From Eustoma russellianum (taxonomy: Eukaryota; Streptophyta; Magnoliopsida; Gentianales; Gentianaceae), in contig AP025042.1 of assembly GCA_036186865.1 (NCBI GenBank), forward strand, positions 36,037,133 to 36,101,132: DNA of 64,000 bases. The letters run 5' to 3'. This document shows, one piece after another, positions 46,432-58,228 of the stretch. The notes below the pieces were generated by a model. It saw nothing but the letters and a program-made list of their open reading frames with translations, made no database searches and had not been told where the DNA came from. Position numbers and translations under genes: made by a program. Numbering within the stretch: the first letter of the stretch is position 1; every line of letters begins with the position of its first letter.

Positions 46432-47654
46432 ATGGCGGCCCGTAATAAGCCAGAAAGGCCTAGGCCAAAACCTGTGGCTGAGATGCCCCCTGCATTTGCA
46501 TTGTCCCCTGCAGAAGATGTCCTAAGAGCTAAGCCAAGGGCTGAAGCGATGTTGGCCGAGGCTACTGTGAATCAGCCTATTCTCGTGGTGTCCGAGTCTG
46601 CTGGTCTAGGTATCTTACCTTTACCCTTTTTTAGTTTAAATGATAACTGGTCACTTAAAATTCTGTTGCAGATCTGCCAATTGCAGAGGCAGGGGAGGAG
46701 GGAGTTGAGACGTCCCCCTGGGCTCCGGCTCAGGCTGAGTCCGGGCAAGTCTCAGAGGCAGCTGAGGGTTCGGGTCTGAGAAAGAGACGGCGTGGCAAAG
46801 ACATAGATGTTCCAGAAGCTGAGATCCCGCTCCTCAGCAAGAGCAGCCGATGCTGATCCTGGGTGAATTTACCGACCATGATACTGCGGTCAACCCAACT
46901 ACGGCTAGGAGGGTGAACAACTTCATCATCCTTCCTTTCGATCATCAGAGGTTCCTGGTGAGTGACTGCCTCTTTAGCAAGTTTTTTGACCAAGCTACTT
47001 TGTTAACTTTTGAATCCTATTGAGCAGATCCGCGCTTAGCAGATGGAGTTCCTTAACCGAGGCAGAGAGCTGAAGGAGGCCCTCTAGGTTAAACTTCAAC
47101 AACTGGAATACGCTTCTCAAGTCATGGCCGAGCAGGCCAAGGAAGTTGCTACGCTGAAGCTGGAAATTTCCAAACTTCAGCAACAAAAGGAAGAGGCCGA
47201 CCTGAGATGGGCAGCTTCCAACTCTGTAGTACATGGGTTGGAAGGTAGAAACGACGTGCTGATGAGCAAAAATGCTGATTTGGAGGCCTTATTGGCGTAG
47301 GCAACTTCTGAAGTGGCATCCCTACAGAAGGATAAGGACGCCGGGTTGCAGCGAGAAAAAGACCTGGAGCAACGTGTGACCAACCTGGCTCAGCAACTGG
47401 TAGAGGCGAAAACTGAGGCAGTGGCTAAGTTCAGGAAGTCTAAGCTTTTTAAAGAGAACCTGCTATTTCTTCAAACCCCAGTTATGCAGATGGGGCAGAC
47501 CAAGGCTATCGAGGTCTGCTCAGAGGTCTGCCCTCAGCTGAACAAAGAAGATCCTCAGCTGACCGAGCTTTATAACTCAACTGCCGAAATGGACTTTGAG
47601 TCCCAATTTGATAAATTTGTGAGCAGAGCAGACCTGAGGGAAGCTGAAGAGTAG
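46432..47654 (+). pseudogene. C-terminal coiled-coil part of the antisense ORF
   Basis: A Pro/Ala-rich stretch (46432-46620) is followed by an intron-like segment. Then a long heptad region runs on the plus strand at about 47090-47654 (QAKEVATLKLEISKLQQQKE, DLEQRVTNLAQQLVEAKTEA), with a stop near 47298, ending SRADLREAEE. Proteins of the Transposase_28 family commonly end in such a coiled coil. Regarded as the same broken gene as 45337-46206. Confidence 0.6.
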
Positions 47655-48284
47655 ACTTAGGATCTTCTTTTGTAATATGGCTGAATAGACCTGGTAGGAT
47701 CTTTGTACTTGGAGGCATTTGATGAAATTCTTAAGTGTTTGAACACTTCTTGCACTTCAGCTCTTTATTCTGTTTTGCTCTTTTATTCCAGAATCTCTGC
47801 TAAGTAATATTTCTTGAGCCAAGTTTTCAAACTTGTGGTTGCCGAGATTCAGGGTCAGCTTTACACTTGGCATACTTCTGACTTTGCAATCAGTTAAAAA
47901 TAAACCAAGTCTGCAAGTTTTAAGTTTAGAATAAACATGTTATCCTGCTGAGCCAAGCCAAGAATAGGCTGAGGCTGAAGTCTGCTTGGGCTATCTGGCT
48001 GAGCTAGTAAACCTGATCTGCTTTAGCTGAGATTCAGGCTAAATGGTGTTTTGAAATAATAACTTAGAATTATTCTAAGTTCTCAGTTGCCACCAAGCTT
48101 GTAGCGGTGTCTTTCTCTGCTTGGCTATTCTGGTCTTGGCAGCAACTTGCCCAAATTGCCTTGAGAATTTTGGAAGCCAGGAGCTTGTCTTTGATTAAGC
48201 CGAGTTGAGATTATACGGCCAGGACATTATTTGTTGCGGTCGAGATGAAACTATATGGCCCAGGTTTTCCTCGTAACGGCCAAT

Positions 48285-48775
48285 TTAGATCCCCCTTAAA
48301 ACCATAAGGCAGATGACTGAGAGTACTTAGGTTATTTTGCCGAGTTGTGAAATCTGTCACGTTTGGGGTTCCCTTAAAACCATAAAGCAGAGAACGAGGG
48401 TGACCACTTAGGCCACTTTGCCGAGACATGAAGGCTGTCATGTCTGAGTAGGAAACCAGTTAGGCCATCTTTTACGAGCGTGAAACCTGTTGTGTCCGAG
48501 ATCCTTTTAAAATCATAAGGCATAGGATAAAGACCACTTAGGTCGTTTGGCCGAGGCGTGAAACCTGTCACGTCCGAGATCCCCTTAAAACTATAAGACA
48601 GAGGACAAAGACCACTTAGGTCGTTTGGTCGAGGTGTGAAACCTGTCATGTCTGGTGTTCCCTTAAAACCATTAAGCAGAGAACGAGTGTGACCACCTGG
48701 GCCACTATTCCCATGGTGCGAAACCTGTTGCATCTGGGGGCTCCCTTAAAACCATAAGGCAGAGAGCAAATAGTT
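48285..48775. repeat. About 78-bp tandem repeat array in the Tat-like element
   Basis: Units start CCCTTAAAACCATAAGGCAG at about 48293, 48371, 48504, 48582, 48660 and 48743, each followed by GACCACTTAGGTCGTTTGGC and GTGAAACCTGTCACGTC-like words. The unit between 48371 and 48504 is longer or partly degenerate. Such arrays are typical of Tat/Ogre elements and can seed satellite DNA. Confidence 0.85.
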
Positions 48776-49386
48776 GAACCCCCAACGTGGGAGGGCGTTT
48801 TGTCCGAGCCGAATCCTGGAAGAATTCAGGGCAAACCTCTTACAATACTTAAGACCGGGGCCCACCGTAAGACGGATATACATGCCGAGGCAAACCCCTT
48901 ATAAGCCTTGAGACCAAGGTGAACCTCTGTTGGCGAGAAAGGTCGAATAATTAGGTCTCCCGGGCAAATTTACTACCGAGCAGACAAAAGTGCCGGACTG
49001 AGCCGGACTCGAAGTTATCCCTCGACTGGGCCGGGGAAAATCATCTGAACCATTGAATAAGAAGCCAAGCTGAGCCGGGCGAAAATACTTGAATAAGATA
49101 ACTAGGGGACTTCAAGTCCCATTTGCCGAGAAGAGCCGTGCTTAAACTTTGCGCAACATTTTTATAATAGCAAATTTATGGCAAACATTAAAAGATAATG
49201 CATTAGATTTAAATACTGTACATATATGAACAAAAAGTTTGGATACACGTGTAGCGTTGTCGGTTTTCACCCTCAGGTCAGCTTTATTCGTTTAGGAGCC
49301 CGCAACCTTTGCCCAACCATACATGGGTCTTCGTCATTTTGTGGCCGACGTCTGTGGTCAGGTCGGTATCTTTCATCAGGAGGAGA

Positions 49387-50171
49387 CTAAGTGAAATCCA
49401 GCCTGTTATGCAGCCTTGAGCTGGGTTTGTAATAACGCTGTAGGTAACCGAGCTCAATTAAGCATTCAATCTCGTGAGCGAGCTGCCTGCAGTCCTCTGT
49501 ATCATGCCCGATATCATGATGGAAGAGGCAGTATAGTTGAGGATCTTTTTTGCGAATAGGTCCTGACTTGGGCTTGAGATCTCTTACTAAACCTTCCTCC
49601 CTTAAGACGGAAAGAATATGGGTTTTGGAGGCCAACAGAGTCACTCCTTTCCTGCCTCGGCCACCCAACCTCATTGGGCGGCCTGTTTTTCATGTGGTGA
49701 GGCTCTGGCCTCCTTGTCAACTTCTCTGCCATATCTGAGTGGCAGCAGCGCTTTTCGTATGCGTTTCAAATGATAGTCCAGAGCCTTCAGAGGCTCGGAC
49801 GTATAGGGCTGGCGGCTAGATTGCTGACCTGAGCGTCTAGCCTCAACCATGATTCCACTCCATGGTTCAGGATAATACTCGGGCCGTGTTGGAGTGTACT
49901 CCATGCGTTCTCTTCGCTGAGGAGAATTACTTGGGTGAAGCACGCTGGGTCCAACAGCTGGGGCTTTTTCCTTCATTTCTTTCACCACCGCCTGGAACAC
50001 GTTGGGATTCTGAGCCACATAGCGGATGACTAGCAGGTGTTCCTCATAGGTAAAGTTAGCAGCGAGTGATGAGGATTCTGCGAGACTTGGAGAACTGTGC
50101 TCTGATTGAGTCCGCAGGTGTGTCCTGGGTGTCATAGGTCGCTTGGCCACTGACCGTTCATTTTTATCCAT
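49387..50171 (-). pseudogene. Gypsy gag fragment
   Basis: The minus strand reads MDKNERSVAKRPMTPRTHLR, an acidic linker, and a later segment YCLFHHDIGHDTEDCRQLAHEIECLIELGY, shown here as two pieces: YCLFHHDIGHDTEDC and the helix QLAHEIECLIELGY. The CXFHXXXGHDTEDC box is the hallmark of the C-terminal gag of plant Tat/Athila Gypsy elements. The normal gag core is missing between the two halves (about 49680), and nothing downstream encodes protease or pol. Confidence 0.8.
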
Positions 50172-50266
50172 CTTCCAATGATGGATTTGTAGGCTAGTTG
50201 CCTATAAGGAGTTTAGAAGGCTATTTTAAAGGAGACGGAGGTTCAGACTCTCCTTCTAGCGTCAAA

Positions 50267-51272
50267 TGATGAAGTCGGATCTTCACCAGGAGGATTGAAG
50301 ACAATCCTTGTGATATGCCGTCAGCTCCTCGTTAGGGTCCGCCACTGGAGCCTGAGAAGAAAAGGCAACGTTAGAGTCCCAGGGTCAATGCCTTGGGAAA
50401 AACCTTCCGACGCTCAAGTCAGTTGTGGGCATTTTTATGTATAGTTTATGCTGGAATCAAAGGCTTGTATAAACCTGTATATGTGAGTCGGCTAAGGCAC
50501 AGTTACGACCGAGCCGAGGACTATTGAGTCCGAGGTGCTGTTTAGCTTGGAAAAGACTTAGAAAAGACTTGGTACTGGTTCTGTTGATGAAGCCTTTATT
50601 TATAGCGCTAGAAGCTGTGAGCTGCGTGCCTCAGAATGGAGGTGGTGATGACACCTGGCTGTCTAGGTGGCAATTCTGGCTTGCATGACAGCCACGCGGC
50701 AGCTGAGGGTTGTTGTGCTGACAACTCCTGTTTACATGGTTGACATGTGGAGATGAATGGCTGCGCTGTCTGGCAGCCTTCGGTTGCATGTATGCCAAGT
50801 GACGCCACGTGTTGGGCTAAGAGGCCAAGCTTGCTGGGTGGCAGTACTCTGCTTAGGCGTACTATGGCCGAGCTAGGTCTGCCGAAGCGCAGAATGGCCG
50901 AGCTGAATTGTCCTGTGTGGTCTGGTCAAGAGGGACAATGAGATCTGCCGAGTTGATCTGAGCAGGTTTGCAGTAAGTCTGACCATGTTCTGACCGGGTC
51001 GAGTACTTGCCGATCTGCCTTAATCATGTGGCCGAGCTGACCAAGAAGTGACATGAGACTCTGTCCTGCCTTGGTGGCCTTGGATGACCCGTCTTAGCGG
51101 AGATAAAGGTCGAGGCTAACGAGTTTGCTGACCGAGGCGAAATTGCGGCCGAGGCAGCCCCTAAGCAGGGCCGAGGTTGACCAGTCAACTAGCCGAGCCT
51201 GTATTACGTTGACTGTTATTGACTAACTGAAAAGTCTTGTCTTATTCGAGCAGGTGGATTTTGGTCTCATTA
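50267..51272 (-). repeat. LTR (right) of Tat/Gypsy-like element
   Basis: 1006-bp partner of 43883-44888, followed by GACAT. In the inferred minus orientation this is the 5' LTR. Confidence 0.9.
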
Positions 51273-52055
51273 GACATCTTATGTAGGTCACTGCATAAGT
51301 CATCGCTCAACTTAAGAAGCCGGTGAGCTCTGATTTGTCTTCTCTAAAATATTACTTGAAACTGGAACGAGATACCTTCAAGGCTTTCGCTGCAAGTATC
51401 CAAAAGCCTGTAAAATAAAGGAAGAGAGAAGAAAAAAGGTGTCTTGGAAGCTGTGGTGCTGGCTCTGGTGTCCACGTAAAGAAATAGTCATTGGCTTTTA
51501 AACATACACATGGATCATCCTATGTCAATACATTTGTACCTTTTTGTATCTAATAACATAAGAAAATTTTATGTTATTAAAATATATCTATTTGTACATA
51601 TATACGTATGTATTACGTGCGTGTGTATATGACACAACTTTTATATAACTATCAGTCTTTTTTTCTTTACATTTTATGGTCAGATTCTCTTACAAAGTTT
51701 TTTTTTATAATCTTGCAAAATTGGATGCGTAATCTTTGTTTAATAGTCTAACCGTAATCTTTTGTGGTGTGAGGCTTTCGTTTTACAAGAAAAAAAAGAA
51801 AAGATAAAATTTGATAATAGACAAAGTTGCTATAAAAATAAATGATATATATTGTGTGACAACAACAAAATATAAATTAAAAAATTATGTCAAATTATTA
51901 AGTATAAGTATTTAGACTGACTAATTATCACGAATCATGCATTTTTGTCGTTTTATCCGTATCCCTTGAGCAAACTTTTAAAACTCATATGACATCAAAC
52001 AAAAACATTATTGATTTACGAGTTACTATAACCATTTGAATTGAACCATTATTAT
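51273..52055. other. Flank of the Tat-like element
   Basis: No gene is established. Minus-strand peptide RRQIRAHRLLKLSDDLCSDL (about 51290-51350) looks protein-like but has no family match I can name. The rest is AT-rich. Confidence 0.35.
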
Positions 52056-52059
52056 ACAC

Positions 52060-52061
52060 AA

Positions 52062-52122
<61 letters not shown>

Positions 52123-52300
52123 GTGTGTGCATGTATGTATATATGCGTGTAAATTATATATATATATAAATTATATATATATATATATTTTTTTTTGTGT
52201 GTGTGCATGTATTTATATATGCGTGTGCATGAGTGCACTATATATTATTCAACAAAAGGAAAAGTGTGTATATATATATATTTAAAACGTATATATATAT

Positions 52301-52339
<39 letters not shown>

Positions 52340-52517
52340 GTGTGTGCATGTATGTATATATGCGTGTAAATTATATATATATATAAATTATATATATATA
52401 TATATAATATATATATATTTTTTGTGTGTGTGCATGTATTTATATATGCGTGTACATGTTTGTGTGAGTGCACTATATATTATTCAACAAAAGGAAAAGT
52501 GTGTGTGTATATATATA

Positions 52518-52559
<42 letters not shown>

Positions 52560-52560
52560 A
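52060..52560. repeat. (TA)n/(TG)n microsatellite block with a 215-bp tandem duplication
   Basis: The series TTTGTGTGTGTGCATGTATG ... GCACTATATATTATTCAACA ... AAAAGTGTGTATAT occurs twice, starting at about 52119 and 52334. Between the words lie long TA runs. Long ORFs here are artefacts of the simple sequence. Confidence 0.85.
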
Positions 52561-52694
52561 AACGTATAGGTATATCGGCAAAACACACTCACATACTCTT
52601 CCGTTTGCCAAGTAATATTTTACCTTTAAATTTCTTTAGATGGCATTGAGCCGAAAAGGTCGACCCTCTCAATTTGGCAACTTTTACCGATTTT

Positions 52695-52840
52695 AACTAA
52701 AGTGAGATAAAATATGAGCATTCTAATCATGCGTTGTCACGTGTATAAGCAATTTTTTATTAAAACAAACTTTTTTTAAACCTCTTCCCTTTTTTACACG
52801 AGACAACAAGCCTTATATTTTACCTCACTTTTTGTCTCTT
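52695..52840. mobile_element. MITE with 26-bp inverted ends
   Basis: Left end AAAGTGAGATAAAATATGAG, right end CCTTATATTTTACCTCACTT; the second is the near-complement of the first. The interior has ATCATGCGTTGTCACGTGTA and its partner ACACGAGACAACAAG around a T-rich loop. It is related to 30990-31160 and, more weakly, to 21385-21590. Confidence 0.7.
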
Positions 52841-52849
52841 CCGTTCTAA

Positions 52850-53964
52850 ACCCCGATATTAAAGTTTTAATTTGAGCCAACTGTAATTCTGTAAATAATG
52901 ACATTTATCATTAAATTGGCAGCCTGACCGTCTGTATTAATTTAAAACATTGGCTCGGGAAAGACGTTAAAACATGTATAAATTACGTCGGTTGAGGCTG
53001 TCCTTTTGCCCTACCTGTCGTTCCATTCGTTTTACTATCCAAAATTTTCCTTCCTATGGTTTTTCTTAACCGCGTCTACTTTTGAAATTTTGCTCTAGAA
53101 GCCTAAGAAATATGTGGGCTAGAATTTATTATTCTCTTCAAAATCTCTCCTCTTCAGCTCAAGGAGGAAGCTTCTGGTCAACCATGTCTTGAATCTCTGC
53201 TCTTCACTATTTTTTCTCCTCTTTAGAACTCCGTATTTGGGTATGGATCTCTTTTATCTTTCTTTCTCTCTGTCTCTTCCGATTTTTTTTTATTTTTATT
53301 TAAATATTGTTGATGCCGCTTCACCTCTTTTTCCCCCTTTAAACCTCGATTTTAGTAAATGATCGGTTTTCACTTCATGATTATAGGTTAGTTTTCTGAA
53401 GGAGAAGGTCGGAGAGGATTGATGTTGCTTTCTGCAATTACCTAGTCAATTTTTGTTAAGTTTATGCTTAGGGATCGACTGGAATACCGCTGTTCTTGAA
53501 TAATTTTTTTTTACTGATGTTCTATTCTTTAAGAATTTATTGTAGTAGATGCACTTATTGAAAAATTCTTGATCCTAGGTGCTGTTCTTGATGCCCTGTT
53601 GGTAGGAAGGCGACTCTCTTAAAATGGGTTGCTTAGTATTTACTTGATTCGCGTATCTTGTGCTATCATCCAATTTCATTATCTTGCTATCAAATGCTTA
53701 AACGATTTAATTGTTGAGGTTCCCTTACCCTATAATAATAGGAATTTCTTACCTATTTATGCTACTCTATAGGTTTTCCTTTTCCCTTTGGTTGGCCCCT
53801 TTTCGAGGAAGTAGACAAGTAGGTAAGCAGAAATACTTTAGTGATGAAAATATTGCTTGCTTGCCTGCAATTTAGGTTTTTGTGGTATGACTAGTGTGAT
53901 AATCTTTCAAGTATATTTGTTCTTAGATTTCTGGATTTGTTTCCTTAGTGGTTGCAGTATTCAG
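52850..53964 (+). promoter_or_regulatory. Upstream and leader region of the YTH gene
   Basis: No coding sequence. Pyrimidine-rich leader-like stretches (CTCTTCAAAATCTCTCCTCT about 53135, TTTCTCTCTGTCTCTTCC about 53260) suggest transcription starts near 53100-53200, with one or more leader introns before the ATG at 53965. Exact splice sites were not assigned. Confidence 0.35.
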
Positions 53965-56138
53965 ATGGAAGTGTATAATGCTCCTGAACAAGAATACGCT
54001 GATGCATACTTGGTAATCTTTCTGTGGTTTCTTAGTCATCAAGTTAACGTGTCCGACCCCCTTCCATATCTTTGTTTCTCAAGGTTGTTTAGTGTACTAT
54101 CTTTAGGTTTTATGTTTTGACCTGTCGAATGACATTGGGCCTTGAAATTTGTGTCAGATGCAAGGTAGCAAGTTGAATGCACAGTATACTCCACACAATC
54201 GTGATCACCTTGAAATTATGTATAGTGGAGGAGCCCCTGAATTTGTGGTTGACCAGGGCATATACTATCCCGCTGCCACCAACTATGGATACATATGTAC
54301 AGGTAATAAATGATGCTGCGCTTTGCTTTCAGATAGGTTTCCATTTGCATCAGATCCCCTTGGCTATTTGCTTAGACTGGTTTTAATTGTGTAGGAGTTG
54401 AACCACCCGGTGATTGGGATGACCGCCAAATGATTTTTGGTCTGGATGGTCAAGAAGTCTACTATCCGGTGTGACTATCATACTTTTTTTGTTCCTTTTT
54501 AAAACATGAACTGTGATTTGCAATATTTTTTACATGGTGATTTTTTGGATTTTTTCTTTCAGGGCGCTGAATCAGAAAATTTGCCATTTGTATATTACAC
54601 ATCTAATTTTTCATATGCCCAGTCCCCTTATAACCCGTACAATCCTTACATCCCAGGGGCTGTGGTTGGAGTTGATGGGTCGATTATGGGGCCACAGCAG
54701 TACTACAATGTCCCATCTTATGAAACCCACTCTTCTTCTCCGATGTACTTCCCCATGCTTGTTCAGTCTAGATCAGAGACTAATGCACATAATACAAGTC
54801 ATCCTTTTGTTGATACTACCTCTTCTAATGCTAATAGGGCTGACGGCCCAAGTTTGAAGCATAATCTTTCTACTGCTTCTCCTGCCTTTAGTGCAACTCC
54901 TTGGCTACCTGCTTCAAATCAAACTATTTTCTATACCAGAGCATCTGATGGGAATAGCGTTGCTGGGCCCCCTAGCAAACAGTCTCTGGAAAAAGGAAGG
55001 ACCAGGTCTTCAGCTCTTCCTTTTCATCCAGCTTCATCACCTGTTATTCATGTAAGTGTCCCTATTATCTTTACACTTTTTATAGGACCTAGTGATTCAG
55101 GATGGTCTAGTTACTTATGGTTATGCAGAATAGTGTGATAGGCAGTGCATTTCATGATCTTTTCTCTTTGTTTCACAGTCTCTTTGTACTTGGCTTGGTT
55201 TGGACACATTCCTAAAGTGCCTCATTCTTCATCCAATGCTGGTTTTCCTGTTGGCTTGCTTACAGGGTAAAAGTGCTGAAGGGGTGGAAAAAAATTCCCC
55301 TGTGAAGTCATTGTCTAATCGTGGCCAGTCAAAATTTGGTGTCTCCAGTGGAAGTGGCTTTTCTGATTTTAGACCAAGCATCCATGTTCAGAACACACCA
55401 GATAATGTTTCGTCCAAGTTTCCATTTGTTAAAGTCCACAATGAGACCAAAGTATGCGCTGAGAAATCCAGAGAACAAAACCTTCCTCCTACTAGGCCTA
55501 AAACTGATATTTCAGAGAACAAGTCAACTGCTAGGGCTTTTCCTTCAAGGGCTGGAGATGCTGACAAGCAGGGAAATATTCCTATCCAGCTTGATCAGTA
55601 TGATAAGAATGATTTTTTGTTCGACTATCCAAATGCTAAATTTTTCGTTATAAAGTCATACAGTGAAGACGACGTGCACAAGAGCATCAAATACAAGGTT
55701 TGGTCGTCTACGCCAAATGGGAACAAGAAGCTCAACAGCGCCTATGAAGATGCACAAAGAACAAGTCATGCGACTTCAGGAAGCTGCCCTATTTTCCTGT
55801 TTTTCTCTGTAAGTGTTTTCTCTTCCATCCCTCTAGCTCTCGGTTATTTATTTATATATATATTTTTTATGGATGGGAGTTATAATTATCTTTCATTCTC
55901 TTATACTTATGGACTGCAAATGAAGGTTAATGCTAGTGGTCAATTCTGTGGTGTTGCTGAGATGACTGGTCCAGTAGATTTTCACAAAGATATGGATTTC
56001 TGGCAGCAAGATAAATGGAATGGTAGTTTTCCTGTGAAATGGCATATAATAAAGGATGTCGCAAATCCCAACTTCAGGCACATTCTATTAGAGAACAATG
56101 AGAATAAACCAGTAACGAACAGCCGAGACACACAAGAG
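53965..56138 (+). CDS. YTH-domain m6A reader (ECT family), 3' end not found
   Basis: Exons 53965-54012, 54158-54302, 54395-54468, 54563-55051, 55266-55808 and 55926-56138 join in phase to 504 residues. The N-terminal half is a disordered Tyr/Pro/Ser/Asn-rich region (GGAPEFVVDQGIYYPAATNY, QSPYNPYNPYIPGAVVGVDG), as in plant ECT proteins, where it drives condensation and RNA association. The YTH domain starts at about residue 370 (FDYPNAKFFVIKSYSEDDVH). It retains the three Trp of the m6A cage (YKVWSS, DFWQQDKW) and FSVNASGQFCGVAEM and NNENKPVTNSRDTQE. ECT proteins bind N6-methyladenosine in mRNA in the cytosol and affect organ growth. The exon ends GAG|GCAAGT, a probable GC-AG intron. The expected last exon (LDDF-type helix) was not found in the next 2 kb, so the locus may be truncated. 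No frame lesions elsewhere. Confidence 0.88.
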
Positions 56139-56399
56139 GCAAGTTGATGTATTATATCTTTCTCCAGTTTATTAGAAAGTTGCATTATGAATTTATATTG
56201 TTTATCGTTAGCTTTATGTTGTGGCTTTGCTGTCTATTACCACTCTATTAGTATTGTTAGGTAAACGTTAGGGTGCTGTATCTTAATATGCACACATGCA
56301 CGCACACGTATACATATATTATTTTAAATAAAGAAAGTGTTTTATTGATAATTGCATTTGTACAGCCTTCTATCTGCTAATTCAGAGTATACGTCTATG

Positions 56400-57110
56400 A
56401 GACTATCTGTCTATAATTCAAACAGGAACGGCACAATCTACACGTAATGCCCTTTTTGTCAGAGACTTTTTGACGCCATGCCAAGCTCCAACATGTGACC
56501 TGGTTTGATTTTTAGCTTCCATAATCAGCTCTCCATGCCTGCTCTCTTTCACAGAAAATATTCTAGCATTCCTTCCCCGCCATATCATATACACTACCAC
56601 TGAAGAGCCTGCAGCTCTTTTTAAATGGTGCTTCTCCATGGTCCCTCCTTAGCCATTTTAGTACTCTATTCCATTGCTTAAATCTTGTATCGTAGCCCAA
56701 GTACCTCACCACAGCCTTCCATACTCTGCTGGACAACACGCAGGAGAGAAGTATATCCTTACGTATCTCTATCAACTCCTGACATTAGCAGCATGAGTTA
56801 CCTTCCACAATGCCTCATTTTTGCAATCTTTCTTGAGTAGGAAGGCTTGGGAGCATGCTAGCCAAACTATCATTGTATGGTTTGGAACTCCTCTTCCACC
56901 ACACATTTTACCTCCTGACCCTCCTTTTCTAGGGTAATCGCAGCACCTTTTAAGGTAAACTGCCTTTATTTTTGGGGATCCAGATCATTTCACCCTTTCC
57001 GTGGAACTTCCTTAGCAACACGTTATCAAGGTTGCTCAGAAATCTCCATCTTTCTTCATCTAGCGTTTGTTCCTTCACAATCCATATCCGTTGCTTTCAC
57101 TAGCCTGTTG
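56400..57110 (-). mobile_element. LINE C-terminal fragment (zf-RVT region)
   Basis: The minus strand encodes DILLSCVLSSRVWKAVVRYL (about 56690-56760) and VVVYMIWRGRNARIFSVKES (about 56530-56600), the classical end of L1-type LINE polyproteins (…SRVW…, …IWRERNRRIF…). It sits just downstream of the last recognised YTH exon. Confidence 0.7.
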
Positions 57111-58228
57111 TTTTTCTTATCTGACTTTGTTACTTTGAGTTTGAAAGTTGCGGCACGGCTTGTTCTATCAGAACATATATTCAATATCTTTGTTTGTCTG
57201 CCTTATGTAGATTCTTTTATTTGCATATAGCTGCTACAAAATATCTTGTTTCAGTTGGAAAGATCGAGTTTCTTGAGGAGTACGAGACCAGCATGGACCA
57301 CTTCTTGTATTTTTGCCAGGCTGATAGGCTTTAGTGGCCCCTGGTTTAGATTTTCTAAGCTAGAGTCATATCTTGTTGCTTTTTTACGTGTTGCTACCCT
57401 ATTTCCTTCTAAAATATGTGTGAAGTGTAAGTGGGCTTCTACGTTGCTATACATACTTCCATGTTAAGCTTGAGTATCTGTTAATTTTCTTCCTTTCTTC
57501 TTTTTCTGGTGCTTCCTTCTTTTTCTTTTTTTTTTCTTTTTTGTTTTTGGTGAATAAGAATTTGTGGCAAGGAACATCATCTTCACATAGATGACTTGCC
57601 ACTGCTGCTGCCGTTCTATTACCTGGATCCACCATTTGAAACTTGTTTGCATCTATATCATTGATATTTGCCTTTCCCTTGTCCTTTTCTTTTAACTTTT
57701 GATGTAGATGTGTAATGCATAATGCATGTCGATGTTTCCATGCTACCGCCCCTCTCTTTCTCTTCATTCCATGTCTTTCCCTTGTGATTCTTCAGGTTGG
57801 TTTTGATTTTTAATTTGTTGGTAATTTGATATGGACAAAATTTTCCCTCTTAATATTTCCTCTACCTTTTCTCTAACTTCTCTCCCCTCTTCTCCCATAA
57901 CCTTTTCCTTCCTTTAAACTCTTTCGCTTTCTTCTAACCACTCATGTAGCCTCTTTTGAAGCTTTTTCGGCAACTCCGGCTGATTGCAACAAGTGGACGA
58001 AAAAATCCATCAACACCAAAATCATGAAGGAAAATGTTGGATCTACTCATCTACGGGGCAATCTGAGTGGATCTTCAACTTGCAAGACCTAATTTGATCT
58101 AAATTGGCGTCCGATGTTTTGTTTAAGCCGGATTTTATGCCAGAAATCACTTGCATTCTTTCTTTCTTCAGTTGCGATGAGGATAAAGGGAGAAATCATT
58201 TGCCGTCTCTCCGACAATTGCCGATCTG
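57110..58228. other. Unassigned DNA between LINE and Copia element
   Basis: Two ORFs (57246-57467 plus, 57767-57447 minus) have no family signature. An acceptor-like TTGTTTCAG ends at 57254, but the following sequence does not match a YTH-protein C-terminus. T-rich pyrimidine tracts are frequent. Confidence 0.35.

Larger units (their letters stand above)
43883..51272 (-). mobile_element. Non-autonomous Tat/Gypsy-like LTR retrotransposon with opposing ORFs
   Basis: Two 1006-bp LTRs (43883-44888 and 50267-51272) start TGATGA and end CATCA/CATTA. The flanks read GACAC (43878-43882) and GACAT (51273-51277), probably a target duplication with one change. The gag fragment (minus, 50171-49387) lies next to the right LTR. 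The minus-strand sequence after that LTR, TTTGACGCTAGAAGGAGAG, resembles Tat-type primer sites. So I orient the element as minus. No protease, RT, integrase or RNase H is seen. The plus strand carries an antisense ORF set (45337-47654). A 78-bp tandem array lies between. Confidence 0.85.

Noticed and set aside
52026..52649. Several Tyr/Ile-rich ORFs up to 103 codons
   Set aside because: Produced by (TA)n and (TG)n microsatellite DNA; no family signature.
57246..57467. Candidate last exon of the YTH gene after TTGTTTCAG
   Set aside because: In the required phase the peptide LERSSFLRSTRPAW does not resemble the YTH C-terminus; another frame gives a weak YET.M likeness but in the wrong phase.
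57447..57767. 106-codon Lys-rich minus-strand ORF
   Set aside because: Lys run comes from a T-rich tract on the plus strand; the remaining part shows no recognisable motif and no splice context.
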